Below are positions 17,907 through 28,270 of a stretch of 64,000 bases of DNA, one piece after another; positions within the stretch are counted from its first letter, which is position 1, and each line of letters opens with the position of its first letter. The notes beneath the pieces were generated by a model. That model was not told the DNA's origin, ran no database searches, and worked only from the letters and a program-made list of their open reading frames with translations. Source of the stretch: Aestuariibacter salexigens DSM 15300 (GTDB lineage: Bacteria; Pseudomonadota; Gammaproteobacteria; Enterobacterales; Alteromonadaceae). The DNA lies in assembly GCF_000429145.1 (NCBI RefSeq), contig NZ_AUBH01000012.1, forward strand, positions 1 through 64,000, written 5' to 3'. The position numbers and the translations under genes were made by a program.

Positions 17907-18158
17907 ATGACCGAAGCGACCAAAATTGATGCGCTCAGCTTTGAACAATCGATGCAGGAATTAGAATCGATCGTAGCTCGTATGGAAGCAGGTGAACTGC
18001 CTCTTGAGGAGGCATTACAGAGCTTTGAGCGTGGGGTCAAACTTGCCCGCCACGGACAGGCCAAATTGAAACAGGCTGAGCAGAAAGTGCAGATGTTAAT
18101 GCAGAACCAGGAGGGCGAGTCACTGACGGACTTTACCCCCGACAACGATGCTGAATGA
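17907..18158 (+). CDS. xseB: Exodeoxyribonuclease VII small subunit
   Basis: Small subunit of exonuclease VII, which degrades single-stranded DNA from both ends together with XseA. The 83-residue helical protein has the family pattern [36 protein letters not shown]. The stop overlaps the ispA start, and the order xseB-ispA-dxs is conserved in gammaproteobacteria. Confidence 0.96.
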   Translation: MTEATKIDALSFEQSMQELESIVARMEAGELPLEEALQSFERGVKLARHGQAKLKQAEQKVQMLMQNQEGESLTDFTPDNDAE

Positions 18159-19048
18159 TGTCATTGAACCGGTTTCAAAAACACGTTCAAACCATTATTG
18201 ATGGCTCGCTTGAAGGTATCGTAGACAGCCTGTCTGAACATGCACCTGAACTGAAGCAAGCCATGCGCTATGCACTGCTATCCGGTGGTAAACGCATGCG
18301 CCCGTTGCTGGTATTCGCGACCGGTGAAATGCTCGATGTACCAGAACATGATCTGACTGTTATCGCCGGCGCCATTGAATGCGTGCATGCCTATTCGCTC
18401 GTTCATGATGACTTACCGGCCATGGATAATGACGCCATGCGCAGGGGCAAACCAACCTGTCACATCGCCTTTAACGAAGCCACTGCCATACTGGCTGGTG
18501 ATGCATTGCAGACGATGGCGTTTGAATTGCTGGCATCACAGCCACTGAGTGGGTCGAGCGAACCACAACGGATTGCACTGATCCGTCAGTTAGCACGCGC
18601 CAGCGGCTATGCAGGCATGTGCGGTGGTCAAGCAATGGATTTATCAGCGACCAATCAGCAAATTAGTCTTGAGCAACTTACCGATTTACACCGCAAAAAG
18701 ACCGGCGCATTACTCGAAGCTGCTGTGCAGATGCCAGCGCTGTGCGGCGTAACTACCAACGAACAAATCATTTTATCACTTGCCGACTACTCGCGAGCAC
18801 TGGGCCTGGCGTTTCAGGTTCAGGATGATATTCTGGACGTGGTAGGTGACTCTGACGTACTAGGAAAGCCTCAGGGTTCAGACCAGGCACTTAACAAATC
18901 GACGTTTCCGGCAATTTTGGGGCTTGAAGGCGCGCAGGCATATCTCAACAAACTGCATCAACAAGCACTTCAAGCTTTGCACGGATTACCCTACAATACG
19001 GAAATTTTACGGTCCCTGGCAGAATACGTCGCCAATCGAGACCATTAA
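18155..19048 (+). CDS. ispA: Farnesyl diphosphate synthase (short-chain polyprenyl synthase)
   Basis: Condenses isopentenyl diphosphate with DMAPP and geranyl diphosphate to give farnesyl diphosphate for quinones and undecaprenyl carriers. It has the first aspartate-rich motif in [16 protein letters not shown] and the second in FQVQDDILD, plus the GGKRMRP substrate motif. The 297-residue length is usual. Two tandem ATG codons (18155, 18158) overlap the xseB stop, so translation is coupled. It lies upstream of dxs, which supplies the precursor pathway. Confidence 0.96.
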   Translation: MMSLNRFQKHVQTIIDGSLEGIVDSLSEHAPELKQAMRYALLSGGKRMRPLLVFATGEMLDVPEHDLTVIAGAIECVHAYSLVHDDLPAMDNDAMRRGKPTCHIAFNEATAILAGDALQTMAFELLASQPLSGSSEPQRIALIRQLARASGYAGMCGGQAMDLSATNQQISLEQLTDLHRKKTGALLEAAVQMPALCGVTTNEQIILSLADYSRALGLAFQVQDDILDVVGDSDVLGKPQGSDQALNKSTFPAILGLEGAQAYLNKLHQQALQALHGLPYNTEILRSLAEYVANRDH

Positions 19049-19069
19049 AGGATATGCACTTTTTCAACC

Positions 19070-20938
19070 ATGACTCTGGATCTCTCCCATTATCCGACGT
19101 TAGCGCTTGCTGACACACCGGAAAACCTGCGCACATTGCCGCAGGACAAGCTCTGTCAGGTAGCCGATGAGCTACGCGAGTATCTGCTGACCAGCGTCAG
19201 TCAGAGTAGTGGCCATTTCGCATCCGGACTCGGCACAGTAGAGCTTACCGTTGCCTTGCACTATGTATACAACACACCATTTGACCGACTGGTATGGGAT
19301 GTCGGTCACCAGGCCTATCCGCATAAGATACTAACCGGACGCCGTGAAAGAATGACCAGCATTCGTCAGAAAGGCGGATTGCACCCTTTCCCCTGGCCAC
19401 CAGAAAGCGAATACGACACGTTTGCGGTCGGCCACTCATCCACCTCCATCAGCGCTGCACTTGGCATGGCCGTAGCGGCGGAAAAAGAAGGCATGGGCAG
19501 AAAGGTAGTGGCTGTGATTGGCGACGGCGCCATGACCGCTGGTATGGCATTTGAAGCACTCAACCACGGCGGCGACATCGACAAAGACCTATTGGTTGTC
19601 TTAAACGACAATGAAATGTCTATCTCTGAAAATGTCGGCGCCCTGAATAGTCATTTGGCGCGTCTGTTGACTGGCAACTTTTTTAATTCGATCCGTGACG
19701 GTGGTAAAAAGTTGTTAAGCAATGTGCCGCCGATAAAAGAATTCGCCAGCCGTGCTGAAGAGCACATCAAAGGCATGGTTGTGCCCGGTACGATTTTTGA
19801 AGAACTGGGTTTCAATTACATCGGCCCTATTGATGGGCACGACGTTAATGGCGTCGTTGATACCTTGCGCAATATGCGGAAAATCAAAGGCCCACAGATC
19901 CTGCATGTCGTCACCAAGAAAGGTAAAGGCTACGAGCTGGCAGAGAAAGATCCGATTAAGTTTCATGCTGTTCCGAAATTCAACCCCAAGGATGAATCTC
20001 TGCCTGAATCGTCTAAGGATGCCAAGCCCAGCTTTTCAAAAATATTTGGCGATTGGCTGTGCGACATGGCCGCCCAAGACCCTAAACTTATGGCAGTAAC
20101 ACCAGCAATGCGTGAAGGCTCTGGTATGGTGCGATTCTCTCAGGAGTTTCCTGAGCAATACTTCGACGTCGCCATCGCCGAACAGCACGCCGTGACGTTT
20201 GCCGCAGGGTTGGCAAAAGACGGCTTGAACGCTGTAGTCGCCATTTACTCAACCTTTCTTCAACGTGCATATGATCAATTGATACATGACGTGGCCCTGC
20301 AGAATTTGCCGGTTTTGTTCGCCATTGACCGAGCCGGTATCGTAGGAGCAGATGGCCCTACTCACCAGGGGGCTTTTGACCTATGTTTTATGCGCTGTAT
20401 TCCGAACATGGTGATCATGACACCTGCCGATGAACAGGAATGCAGAAATATGTTGTATACCGGGCACAAACATACTGGTCCGGCAGCGGTGCGTTACCCA
20501 AGAGGCGCAGGAAAAGGTGTGCCGGTTGATCCAGCTATGCAGACGATTGATATTGGCAAGAGCCGTCAGATTCGGCAGGGCAGAGATATTGCCATACTGA
20601 ACTTTGGTACGCTGTTGCCCTACGCAGAGCAAGCCGCCGAGATACTGGATGCCACTGTGATAGATATGCGATTTGTAAAACCGCTGGATCGTGATGCCTT
20701 AATGCACGCAGCATCAACCCACCATACACTGGTCACATTAGAAGACGGGGCGATTATGGGTGGTGCAGGGTCTGCTGTGGCCGAAGTGTTGATGGCCAAT
20801 CGTAGCGACTGCAGGCTGTTGAAACTGGGTTTACCAGATGAATTTATAATGCAGGGAACGCAAACAGAAATGTATGCGGAGCTAGGTCTGGATAGCGATG
20901 GTATCGTCGCGCAGGTAAAGTCGTTTAGCGCGTCATAA
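19070..20938 (+). CDS. dxs: 1-deoxy-D-xylulose-5-phosphate synthase
   Basis: First enzyme of the MEP isoprenoid pathway, joining pyruvate and glyceraldehyde 3-phosphate; the product also feeds thiamine and pyridoxal synthesis. The 622-residue protein has the transketolase fold with the thiamine diphosphate motif [18 protein letters not shown], the DGHD segment (PIDGHDVN), the pyrimidine-binding domain around [10 protein letters not shown] and the C-terminal domain. The gene ends 6 bases inside the convergent pgpA gene, so the two 3' ends overlap. Confidence 0.98.
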   Translation: MTLDLSHYPTLALADTPENLRTLPQDKLCQVADELREYLLTSVSQSSGHFASGLGTVELTVALHYVYNTPFDRLVWDVGHQAYPHKILTGRRERMTSIRQKGGLHPFPWPPESEYDTFAVGHSSTSISAALGMAVAAEKEGMGRKVVAVIGDGAMTAGMAFEALNHGGDIDKDLLVVLNDNEMSISENVGALNSHLARLLTGNFFNSIRDGGKKLLSNVPPIKEFASRAEEHIKGMVVPGTIFEELGFNYIGPIDGHDVNGVVDTLRNMRKIKGPQILHVVTKKGKGYELAEKDPIKFHAVPKFNPKDESLPESSKDAKPSFSKIFGDWLCDMAAQDPKLMAVTPAMREGSGMVRFSQEFPEQYFDVAIAEQHAVTFAAGLAKDGLNAVVAIYSTFLQRAYDQLIHDVALQNLPVLFAIDRAGIVGADGPTHQGAFDLCFMRCIPNMVIMTPADEQECRNMLYTGHKHTGPAAVRYPRGAGKGVPVDPAMQTIDIGKSRQIRQGRDIAILNFGTLLPYAEQAAEILDATVIDMRFVKPLDRDALMHAASTHHTLVTLEDGAIMGGAGSAVAEVLMANRSDCRLLKLGLPDEFIMQGTQTEMYAELGLDSDGIVAQVKSFSAS

Positions 20939-21421
20939 CAAAACGCTGAACATTATCAGGCCATGTAATACCAGCATGGCCAGCCCACCCGCGGCAAGAT
21001 CGTCCAGCATAATCCCGGTACCACCATGAATACGCTTATCAAAGGCATTGATTGGCCAGGGTTTGAGAATATCGAACAGACGAAAGAGTAAAAATCCCAC
21101 TATCAGGTTAGTCAGCGACAGCGGCACCGCAATAAATGTCACCGCCATGCCTGCCACTTCATCCCAGACAATCGAGCCGTGATCGTGTACTTGCATTTCT
21201 TTTGCTGTTTTTCCACAAATCCAGATACCCGCTACGCAGATAATTAATGTAGCAAGCAGATATCCCCACAGCGGTAGCCACGACATTGCCAAAATAATAG
21301 GAAATGCGGCCAGACTACCAAATGTGCCTGGCATGACGGGCACCAGGCCAGAGCCAAATCCTAACGCCAGAAAATGCACCGGGTTTTTAAGACTCACTCG
21401 CTGTCGAAGTGTGGCGTCCAT
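20933..21421 (-). CDS. pgpA: Phosphatidylglycerophosphatase A
   Basis: Inner-membrane phosphatase that converts phosphatidylglycerophosphate to phosphatidylglycerol. The 162-residue protein has the PgpA pattern: hydrophobic helices, the conserved [14 protein letters not shown] block with acidic metal ligands, and [11 protein letters not shown]. It directly follows thiL (1-base overlap), as in E. coli. Its 3' end overlaps dxs. Confidence 0.95.
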   Translation of the reverse strand: MDATLRQRVSLKNPVHFLALGFGSGLVPVMPGTFGSLAAFPIILAMSWLPLWGYLLATLIICVAGIWICGKTAKEMQVHDHGSIVWDEVAGMAVTFIAVPLSLTNLIVGFLLFRLFDILKPWPINAFDKRIHGGTGIMLDDLAAGGLAMLVLHGLIMFSVLL

Positions 21422-22392
21422 TATGCAGGAGTGGCAAAGTGTTGATAGCCGTGAGGGCTGATAGAGAAAGGTTCAGACCCTCGTCTCACCTCAAGTTTTT
21501 CGGTGACGCCGGTCATCTGGCCAATACAGGTTGCGGACACATGGTAATTGGACAATACCGTGTCCAGATTGCCACGCTGCTCTTCACTGACTGTGAACAA
21601 CAACTCATAGTCATCACCTGATGACAGGGCGTAGTGAATTGCCTGTTCCATCGGCACCGTCTCGCGCATGGCGACAGAGAACGGTAAATTATCCACCTGC
21701 ACAATAGCACCACAACCTGAACGATGTAGCACATGTTTAAGGTCAGCCAATAAACCATCAGATATATCAATACACGCGTTCGCGATACGTCGCAACGCCG
21801 TACCTTCGAGCACGCGAGGCGTTGGCGCGTTTAACCGTTTCAGCAAAAACTGTTTGTGCTCGCCATAAGCTGGTACCTGCTTATTAACGATATCCAGCCC
21901 CAGACCAGCATCTCCAAGGGTGCCTGTCACATACAGCCAGTCGCCGGGTTTGGCGCCATTGCGGGTCAATTCCGTTTTCACAGGCACAAAGCCGTGCGCC
22001 GTTATCGTAATCGACAGTGGCCCTCTGACGGTATCACCGCCAATAAGCTGAACGTTATAATAGGCACAAAGCTCCAGCAGAGATGATGAAAACTCAGCAA
22101 GCCAAGCTTCGTTACTGTCGGGCATGGACAGCGATAAGCTTACCCATGCTGGCTCAGCGCCCATCGCCGCCAGATCGCTGAGGTTGACTGCCATCGCCTT
22201 ATGCGCAATATGTTTTGCCGACGTGTGCTCAGGGAAATGCACCCCGCTTACCAGGGTATCAGTTGTGACAGCCAGAGATTGGCCTTCTGGTACATGGGTA
22301 ATGGCACAATCATCGCCAATACCCGCTAATACGTCTTTACGCTGATACCCACCTTGTTGAAAGTAGGTATCAATCAGTTCGAATTCTTTCAA
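21421..22392 (-). CDS. thiL: Thiamine-monophosphate kinase
   Basis: Phosphorylates thiamine monophosphate to the active cofactor thiamine diphosphate. The 323-residue protein has the AIR-synthase-like ATP-binding features: GIGDDCAI near residue 25, TDTLVSGVHF, AVNLSDLAAMGA and ISDGLLADL. It sits between nusB (4-base gap) and pgpA in the standard nusB-thiL-pgpA order. Confidence 0.96.
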   Translation of the reverse strand: MKEFELIDTYFQQGGYQRKDVLAGIGDDCAITHVPEGQSLAVTTDTLVSGVHFPEHTSAKHIAHKAMAVNLSDLAAMGAEPAWVSLSLSMPDSNEAWLAEFSSSLLELCAYYNVQLIGGDTVRGPLSITITAHGFVPVKTELTRNGAKPGDWLYVTGTLGDAGLGLDIVNKQVPAYGEHKQFLLKRLNAPTPRVLEGTALRRIANACIDISDGLLADLKHVLHRSGCGAIVQVDNLPFSVAMRETVPMEQAIHYALSSGDDYELLFTVSEEQRGNLDTVLSNYHVSATCIGQMTGVTEKLEVRRGSEPFSISPHGYQHFATPA

Positions 22393-22396
22393 GGGG

Positions 22397-22822
22397 TCAG
22401 TTTCGCTTTTCGTGTTCGCGTAATTTCAGCGCGGCCTTATCAAGCACACCGTTAACGAATTTGTGACTTTCTTCAGCGCCGAACGACTTAGCCAGTTCAA
22501 TGGCTTCGTTGATGACAACTTTAAACGGCGTATCGATGCGATGCATCAATTCAAATGCGGCTAAACGCAACACTGCTCGCTCGACCTGATCGAGCTCTTC
22601 CGGCAAACGCCCCAAATATGGTTTGATAGCCTTATCCAGGTCTGCAGCGTGTTGCACAGCGCCGCGCAACAGTTCAGAAAAATAAGCCATGTCAACTTTT
22701 GACATGTCATTGCTGGTAGCAATGCTCAGTTCCACCTGCTCGACCGGATTATCAGTCATTTGCCAGGAATACATTGCCTGTAAGGCCAGCTCTCTGGCCT
22801 TACGACGTGCTGCAGGTTTCAC
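22397..22822 (-). CDS. nusB: Transcription antitermination factor NusB
   Basis: Binds boxA RNA together with S10 (NusE) to allow antitermination in rRNA operons. The 141-residue all-helical protein has the typical N-terminus [20 protein letters not shown] and the C-terminal [25 protein letters not shown]. Its start is adjacent to the ribH stop, which continues the rib-nusB-thiL operon. Confidence 0.97.
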   Translation of the reverse strand: MKPAARRKARELALQAMYSWQMTDNPVEQVELSIATSNDMSKVDMAYFSELLRGAVQHAADLDKAIKPYLGRLPEELDQVERAVLRLAAFELMHRIDTPFKVVINEAIELAKSFGAEESHKFVNGVLDKAALKLREHEKRN

Positions 22823-23299
22823 TTAGGCGTCTCCAGCGATTTGATCAAGCACGTTGACCATTTCCAACGCACCCAGAGCAGCCTCTGCGCCTTTATTGCC
22901 AGCTTTGGTACCAGAGCGCTCGATAGCCTGTTCGATGCTGTCAGTGGTAATGACACCGAATGCGACCGGAATACCGTATTCTAATGACACTTGAGCAAGA
23001 CCTTTGTTGCATTCACCGGCAACGAAATCAAAATGCGGTGTGCCACCGCGAATTACCGCACCAAGCGCGATAATTGCGTCGTAACCGCCTTTTTCCGCTA
23101 GTTTTTTAGCGACAACGGGTAATTCGTAAGCCCCAGGAACACGCACTACCGTGATGTCCTGTTCATTTACTTCACCGTGTCTGTCGAGTGTGTCCAGTGC
23201 ACCATCCAACAGACTTTCGACCACAAAGCTGTTAAAACGAGAAACCACAACAGCAAACTTTTTACCTGTGGCGCGAATCGAACCTTCGATGATTTTCAT
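22823..23299 (-). CDS. ribH: 6,7-dimethyl-8-ribityllumazine synthase
   Basis: Penultimate step of riboflavin synthesis; assembles into an icosahedral or pentameric shell. I choose ATG 23299 ([12 protein letters not shown]), giving 158 residues and the usual N-terminus; 14 further upstream codons are open but look non-coding. Conserved parts are [27 protein letters not shown] and the catalytic region [15 protein letters not shown] hairpin with an A/T-rich flank lies in the short gap to ribB. Confidence 0.96.
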   Translation of the reverse strand: MKIIEGSIRATGKKFAVVVSRFNSFVVESLLDGALDTLDRHGEVNEQDITVVRVPGAYELPVVAKKLAEKGGYDAIIALGAVIRGGTPHFDFVAGECNKGLAQVSLEYGIPVAFGVITTDSIEQAIERSGTKAGNKGAEAALGALEMVNVLDQIAGDA

Positions 23300-23339
23300 G
23301 TTATCCAAGCCCCTGCTCAAAAACGGCGCGCATTGTAGC

Positions 23340-23358
23340 ACACCGCCCTACACGGTGT
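23340..23358. promoter_or_regulatory. Hairpin between ribB and ribH
   Basis: Stem ACACCG / CGGTGT with a 7-base loop, followed on the plus strand by TTATTTTTTT. On the coding (minus) strand the hairpin is preceded by an A-run and followed by GCTACAAT, which could be a -10 element. It therefore resembles a terminator only on the strand with no gene. Its role is open. Confidence 0.3.
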
Positions 23359-23372
23359 TTATTTTTTTACGT

Positions 23373-24473
23373 TCAGTCGTGAATGTATTCGACTACTTCA
23401 AGACCATATCCTGACAGCGCGTGATATTTAATCGGCTTACTCAGCAGTCGCATCTGATGTACGCCCAGGCTGGCCAGAATCTGACTACCTACACCAACGG
23501 TCCGCGAAGAACCTTTCCAGTCTGCGGCGGTGGCTTTTTCGCCCTTATCTTCGGCTTCAAACTGTTGTGCCTGACTAACTAAATCTTCCTGCTTGCCAAT
23601 TAACACCAGGACACCGCCCTCATCTGCAATACGTTGCATCGCCTGAGGCAGTGTCATGCTGCGAGACACCGCTCGTTTTGAGCCGAGCAGATCACTAAAT
23701 GTATTGTGCAAGTGAACACGTACTAATGTTGGCTCATCAGCACTGATTGGCCCTTTGCGTAGCGCAAAATGTATCTGGTTATCAATAGAATCACGAAACG
23801 TCAGAAGATCAAATTCACCATATTCGGTAGGTAACTTACATTCCGCTACCTGCTCGATGGTCGTTTCATTAAGGTTGCGATATTCAATCAGGTCAGCAAT
23901 GGTGCCGATTTTCAACTGATGCCTTTCAGCAAACTTTTCCAGCTGCGGGCGTCTGGCCATGGTGCCATCATCATTAAGGATTTCGACAATCACCGCTGCC
24001 GGTTCAGCACCTGCCAGTCGCGCCAAATCAACGCCGGCCTCTGTATGTCCCGCGCGATTGAGCACCCCACCCTCTTTTGCGATCAGTGGGAAGATATGAC
24101 CGGGCTGCACAATGTCTTCAGGTTTGGCGTCTTTATTGACCGCCGCGAGGATAGTACGAGCCCTGTCAGCTGCAGAAATACCGGTCGTCACACCTTCTGC
24201 TGCCTCAATAGAGACGGTAAAATTGGTTGAAAACTGGGCGCCATTGTTGTCTACCATTAAGGGTAACTTTAACCGCTTACAACGCTCAGCCGTCATTGGC
24301 AGACACACCAGCCCTCTGGCATGGGTGACCATGAAGTTGATCGCTTCAGGTGTGACGGATTCGGCCGCCATGATCAAATCACCCTCATTTTCACGATCTT
24401 CATCGTCCATCAGGATGACCATTTTTCCCTGACGAATGTCGTCGATGATTTCTTGCGTAGTGTTTAAAGCCAT
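23373..24473 (-). CDS. ribB: 3,4-dihydroxy-2-butanone-4-phosphate synthase with degenerate GTP cyclohydrolase II domain (RibBX type)
   Basis: Makes the four-carbon precursor of the riboflavin xylene ring from ribulose 5-phosphate. The N-terminal RibB domain (1-200) is complete, with [16 protein letters not shown] and the [14 protein letters not shown] motif. The C-terminal half (205-366) is a RibA-like fold, but the zinc-binding region (251-271) has no cysteines where true GTP cyclohydrolase II has three (a C-x10-C-x-C pattern), so cyclohydrolase activity is not expected. Such RibBX hybrids are known in Shewanella and other gammaproteobacteria, which keep a separate ribA. It is between ribE and ribH in one operon. 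Confidence 0.93.
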   Translation of the reverse strand: MALNTTQEIIDDIRQGKMVILMDDEDRENEGDLIMAAESVTPEAINFMVTHARGLVCLPMTAERCKRLKLPLMVDNNGAQFSTNFTVSIEAAEGVTTGISAADRARTILAAVNKDAKPEDIVQPGHIFPLIAKEGGVLNRAGHTEAGVDLARLAGAEPAAVIVEILNDDGTMARRPQLEKFAERHQLKIGTIADLIEYRNLNETTIEQVAECKLPTEYGEFDLLTFRDSIDNQIHFALRKGPISADEPTLVRVHLHNTFSDLLGSKRAVSRSMTLPQAMQRIADEGGVLVLIGKQEDLVSQAQQFEAEDKGEKATAADWKGSSRTVGVGSQILASLGVHQMRLLSKPIKYHALSGYGLEVVEYIHD

Positions 24474-24496
24474 TTGTGTAGGGTACCTTTGATTTT

Positions 24497-25159
24497 TTAT
24501 CGTTTTGCGAAGCCGTGCTTGGCCAGAAATTCCATGCTGATATCCTTTTTGTGAGGCTGTGCTGCCTGATCTCCTTGTAGCAGACGCTCCAGATATCGGG
24601 CAACTACGTCGACTTCCAAATTGACTTTGGTGCCCACTTTATAGGTGCCGATAATCGTTTCCTGCAGCGTATGTGGTATCAACCACAGCATAAACGTTGC
24701 GCCATCCACTTTGTTCACCGTCAGGCTTACACCATCTACTGTGATTGAGCCTTTATGGGCAATATATTTCGCCAGCTCATCAGGCGCTTGCACCCAAACC
24801 TCAACGTAATTGCTATGTTCATGAATGGCAGACACCGTACCCACACCATCGACATGACCGCTGACAATATGACCGCCAAAACGAGTAGTCGGTAGCATCG
24901 CTTTTTCAAGATTAACTCTAGAACCCACCTGATAATCTGCAAAACCCGTGTAGCGGATGGTTTCCGCTGACACATCAGCACTGTAATGACCTGAAGAAAA
25001 ATCAACCACTGTGAGGCATACGCCGTTTGTCGCAATACTGTCACCCAGTTCAACATCACTCATGTCCAGCTTGCCAGTATCAACCGTCAGGCGAATATCC
25101 TCTCCACGATGGGTTAATTGTGTGATTGTGCCAGTGGCTTCAATAATGCCTGTAAACAT
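24497..25159 (-). CDS. ribE: Riboflavin synthase alpha subunit
   Basis: Dismutates two ribityllumazine molecules to riboflavin and the pyrimidine precursor. The 220-residue protein has two similar lumazine-binding halves: [10 protein letters not shown] at the start, [13 protein letters not shown] in the first, and the second beginning near [12 protein letters not shown] with [12 protein letters not shown]. It lies between ribD (15-base gap) and ribB. Confidence 0.97.
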   Translation of the reverse strand: MFTGIIEATGTITQLTHRGEDIRLTVDTGKLDMSDVELGDSIATNGVCLTVVDFSSGHYSADVSAETIRYTGFADYQVGSRVNLEKAMLPTTRFGGHIVSGHVDGVGTVSAIHEHSNYVEVWVQAPDELAKYIAHKGSITVDGVSLTVNKVDGATFMLWLIPHTLQETIIGTYKVGTKVNLEVDVVARYLERLLQGDQAAQPHKKDISMEFLAKHGFAKR

Positions 25160-25174
25160 AAACCCGCTGTTACC

Positions 25175-26299
25175 TTAATTCGTTACCAGTGCGGTGATCT
25201 TGATGTCATCACCTACCTGTCTGATATCCTGCCAGTCCAACTTTATCGCGTCTGACAGTGTTGTGTATGGTGCGGTGTGCAGTAGCTCTCTCGCACCGCC
25301 GCCAAGAAGTTTAGGTGCCTGATACACTATCAGTTCATCCACCAGAGTTTTTTCAAGCAGTGCACCTGCAAGTCGTGCACCAGCCTCTACCCACACTGTA
25401 TTGCACTGACGCTGAGCCAACTCTCTTAATATGGCAGTCAATTCAATGTGAGCACCACCGCGGTCAATATGAACTTGTTGCGCTGCCGTATCACTTAGCC
25501 GCGGATTATAAGCTTTGTTAAATACGACAATATCACCGTCCAGGCTCAATAATCGTAATTGGCTGTGTAATTGATTTTGCCCGTCAATGATAGCCCGCAA
25601 CGGTTGACGCTGGTAAACGTGCAGATCATCGCAATCTACGTGAGTCAGTTCATTAAATCTCACATTTAAGCTCGGATTGTCGGACATCACCGTGCCAGCA
25701 CCACTTAACACCGCGCAACTTTGTGCCCTATGTCGTTGTACGTCCCGTCTTGCTTCTGGCCCGGTTATCCACTGACTATTTCCGTTCGCGAGCGCCGTTT
25801 TACCATCCAGACTGGCCGCCAGTTTGACGGTGACCCAGGGCATGCCGGTGCGCATACGCTTGATGAAGCCCTGGTTCAATTTTTCTGCCTCTGCGCCTAG
25901 TAGGCCGACGTCGACCTGCACGCCCGCATCGCGCAGTCGCTTAATACCATTGCCTGCCACCTCAGGGTTCGGGTCTTGCATGGCAGCGACAACACGCTTC
26001 ACGCCGGCGCGTAACAAGGCATCGGCGCACGGGCCAGTACGGCCATGGTGACTACAGGGCTCGAGGGTGACATAACAGGTAGCGCCCTTGGCTTTATCAC
26101 CTGCCTGAGCAAGTGCATTAACTTCCGCATGGGCCTGCCCCGCTTTGCGATGCCAACCCTCACCGACGATCCGTCCCTGCTCATCAGTCAGCACACAGCC
26201 CACGCGGGGGTTCGGCGATGTCGAGTACTGCCCGCGCCAGGCAAGTTGCAGCGCACGCGCCATATGTGCGGCATCCAGATACGGGGCGTCCGACTGCAA
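25175..26299 (-). CDS. ribD: Bifunctional riboflavin-specific deaminase/reductase
   Basis: Carries out the second and third steps of riboflavin synthesis. The N-terminal cytidine-deaminase-like domain has the zinc site HAEVNAL and PCSHHGRTGPC; the C-terminal reductase domain starts near WVTVKLAASLDGKTA and contains the NADPH-binding pattern. The 374 residues match the family. It starts 2 bases after nrdR, as in many gammaproteobacteria. Confidence 0.97.
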   Translation of the reverse strand: MQSDAPYLDAAHMARALQLAWRGQYSTSPNPRVGCVLTDEQGRIVGEGWHRKAGQAHAEVNALAQAGDKAKGATCYVTLEPCSHHGRTGPCADALLRAGVKRVVAAMQDPNPEVAGNGIKRLRDAGVQVDVGLLGAEAEKLNQGFIKRMRTGMPWVTVKLAASLDGKTALANGNSQWITGPEARRDVQRHRAQSCAVLSGAGTVMSDNPSLNVRFNELTHVDCDDLHVYQRQPLRAIIDGQNQLHSQLRLLSLDGDIVVFNKAYNPRLSDTAAQQVHIDRGGAHIELTAILRELAQRQCNTVWVEAGARLAGALLEKTLVDELIVYQAPKLLGGGARELLHTAPYTTLSDAIKLDWQDIRQVGDDIKITALVTN

Positions 26300-26301
26300 G
26301 G

Positions 26302-26751
26302 TTAATCTCCCAGCCTGGCGATTTCCTCACCAAACTCACGAATATCTTCAAAGGAGCGATACACTGAGGCGAAGCGCACATACGCCACCTTATCCAGTTC
26401 TTTGAGCGCATCCATGATCAGATTGCCGAGAAACTCAGAACTCACCTCACGCTCTCCGGTTGCGCGCAATGTCGATTTAAGACGACTGATACATTGCTCT
26501 ATTTGCTCGGTTCCCACCGGTCGTTTCTCCAGCGCCCGCAGCATACCTGCTCGCAACTTCTCCTCATTGAATGGCTCGCGGGATCCGTCTCTTTTCACGA
26601 CGCGCGGCATCACCAATTCTGCCAGCTCGAAGGTGGTGAAACGTTCATGGCAATTAGCACATTCGCGACGACGTCGCACCTGATGCCCTTCAGCTACCAG
26701 CCTTGAGTCGATTACTTTGGTTTCCTGTGCGCTGCAAAACGGACAAAACAT
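26302..26751 (-). CDS. nrdR: Transcriptional repressor NrdR
   Basis: ATP/dATP-sensing repressor of ribonucleotide reductase genes. The 149-residue protein has the N-terminal zinc ribbon with C3, C6, C31 and C34 and an ATP-cone domain ([28 protein letters not shown]). The position between glyA and ribD is conserved. Confidence 0.97.
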   Translation of the reverse strand: MFCPFCSAQETKVIDSRLVAEGHQVRRRRECANCHERFTTFELAELVMPRVVKRDGSREPFNEEKLRAGMLRALEKRPVGTEQIEQCISRLKSTLRATGEREVSSEFLGNLIMDALKELDKVAYVRFASVYRSFEDIREFGEEIARLGD

Positions 26752-26813
26752 GTCAGCTTCCTTACGTGTTCAATGGCGGCCTGACGTTCAGTCTTGAACA
26801 GACCGCCAGAATG

Positions 26814-26841
26814 CACACAACCGGCATGAGCCGGTTGTGTG
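26814..26841. terminator. Long perfect hairpin between glyA and nrdR
   Basis: A 12-bp perfect stem (arm CACACAACCGGC) with a 4-base ATGA loop lies 20 bases after the glyA stop on the minus strand. No T-run follows on either strand, so it may be a transcript-stabilising 3' end, a processing site or a pause rather than an intrinsic terminator. A second imperfect hairpin (arms GGCGG/CCGCC around GTTCA/TGAAC) follows toward nrdR, at about 26774-26806. Confidence 0.5.
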
Positions 26842-26860
26842 GTGTACTAATGTGGGTGTG

Positions 26861-28120
26861 TTACCCGTAAACTGGGAAACGCTCACACAAACCCAGTACC
26901 TCATTACGCACCCGCTCTTCTACAGAAGCATCACCGAGGTGATCAAGCACGTCACAAATCCAGGTTGCCACCTGTTTGGCTTCCTGCTCTTTGAAACCAC
27001 GTCTGGTGATCGCCGGTGTACCTATGCGCAATCCGCTGGTGACAAACGGAGACCGGGGGTCATTTGGTACAGAGTTTTTATTCACGGTAATGTTTGAACG
27101 TCCAAGCGCGGCGTCCGCATCTTTACCAGTAATATCTTTATCAATCAGATCGAGCAAGAACAAATGATTATCCGTACCGTTCGAGACGATTTTGTAACCA
27201 CGCTCCATCATTACGCTGACCATGGCCTTGGCGTTAGCGACAACTTGCTGCTGATAAGCTTTGAATTCAGGCTGCAACGCTTCTTTGAATGCCACTGCTT
27301 TCGCTGCTATTACGTGGCATAGCGGTCCGCCCTGGTTGCCAGGGAACACCGATGAGTTGAATTTTTTATACAGTGTTTCATCGCCACAGGATGACAGAAT
27401 AAGACCACCGCGAGGGCCCGCCAGGGTCTTGTGAGTCGTTGTTGTAACAACGTGTGCGTGAGGCAGCGGGTTAGGATAGACGCCAGCGGCGACCAAGCCG
27501 GCAACGTGCGCCATATCCACTAACAAATAAGCACCCACCTCGTCTGCGATGGCGCGGAAACGCTGCCAGTCAACAACGCCAGAGTAAGCAGAGAAACCGC
27601 CAATAATCATTTTTGGCTTATGCTCGCGTGCCAGTGATTCAACCTGCTCGTAGTCAATCTCGCCGGTGTCGTTATTCAGGCCATACTGGACTGCATGATA
27701 GGTTTTGCCCGAAAAATTAACGTGCGAACCATGTGTCAGGTGACCGCCATCAGACAAGCTCATACCCAGTACGGTGTCGCCTGCATCCAGTAGCGCCATA
27801 AATACTGCCGTATTAGCCTGCGAACCAGAGTGAGGCTGTACGTTAGCATACTCCGCACCAAACAATTGTTTGGCGCGTTCGATAGCCAATTCTTCTGCAA
27901 TATCAACGTATTCACAACCGCCATAGTAGCGTTTGTGCGGATAGCCCTCTGCGTATTTGTTGGTTAACTGTGAGCCTTGTGCCTCCAGTACTCTGGGGCT
28001 GGCATAGTTTTCCGATGCAATCAGCTCGATATGCTGTTCCTGACGGGTGTTTTCCTGTTCGATCGCTTTGGCTAATTCCGGATCAAATTCGGCTATGGTC
28101 ATGCTGCTGGATAGCATCAT
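26861..28120 (-). CDS. glyA: Serine hydroxymethyltransferase
   Basis: PLP enzyme that converts serine and tetrahydrofolate to glycine and methylene-tetrahydrofolate, the main one-carbon source. The 419-residue protein has the substrate segment [25 protein letters not shown], and the PLP lysine in [15 protein letters not shown] (near residue 230). Two ATG codons in tandem (28120, 28117) follow a good GAGGAGAG ribosome site. A 17-base palindrome overlaps the probable promoter. Confidence 0.98.
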   Translation of the reverse strand: MMLSSSMTIAEFDPELAKAIEQENTRQEQHIELIASENYASPRVLEAQGSQLTNKYAEGYPHKRYYGGCEYVDIAEELAIERAKQLFGAEYANVQPHSGSQANTAVFMALLDAGDTVLGMSLSDGGHLTHGSHVNFSGKTYHAVQYGLNNDTGEIDYEQVESLAREHKPKMIIGGFSAYSGVVDWQRFRAIADEVGAYLLVDMAHVAGLVAAGVYPNPLPHAHVVTTTTHKTLAGPRGGLILSSCGDETLYKKFNSSVFPGNQGGPLCHVIAAKAVAFKEALQPEFKAYQQQVVANAKAMVSVMMERGYKIVSNGTDNHLFLLDLIDKDITGKDADAALGRSNITVNKNSVPNDPRSPFVTSGLRIGTPAITRRGFKEQEAKQVATWICDVLDHLGDASVEERVRNEVLGLCERFPVYG

Positions 28121-28145
28121 CTCTCCTCTGGGGCTACTGTTACGC

Positions 28146-28162
28146 GAATAGGGCGCCTATTC
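28146..28162 (-). promoter_or_regulatory. Palindrome over the probable glyA -10 region
   Basis: Arms GAATAGG and CCTATTC around a 3-base centre form a perfect 17-base palindrome. It overlaps TAGAAT (minus strand, 28159-28164), the best -10 candidate upstream of glyA. It matches neither the E. coli PurR nor MetR site. Operator function is inferred from position only. Confidence 0.35.
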
Positions 28163-28270
28163 TAGCCAATTTCACTGCCTTGTATACCGGTTTTTGGGTT
28201 TAAACTATGCAGCACTGTTACGCATTCTTTGCACACCAGGTAAGCACCTGCAGTGTCTGTGTTTTTGTTG

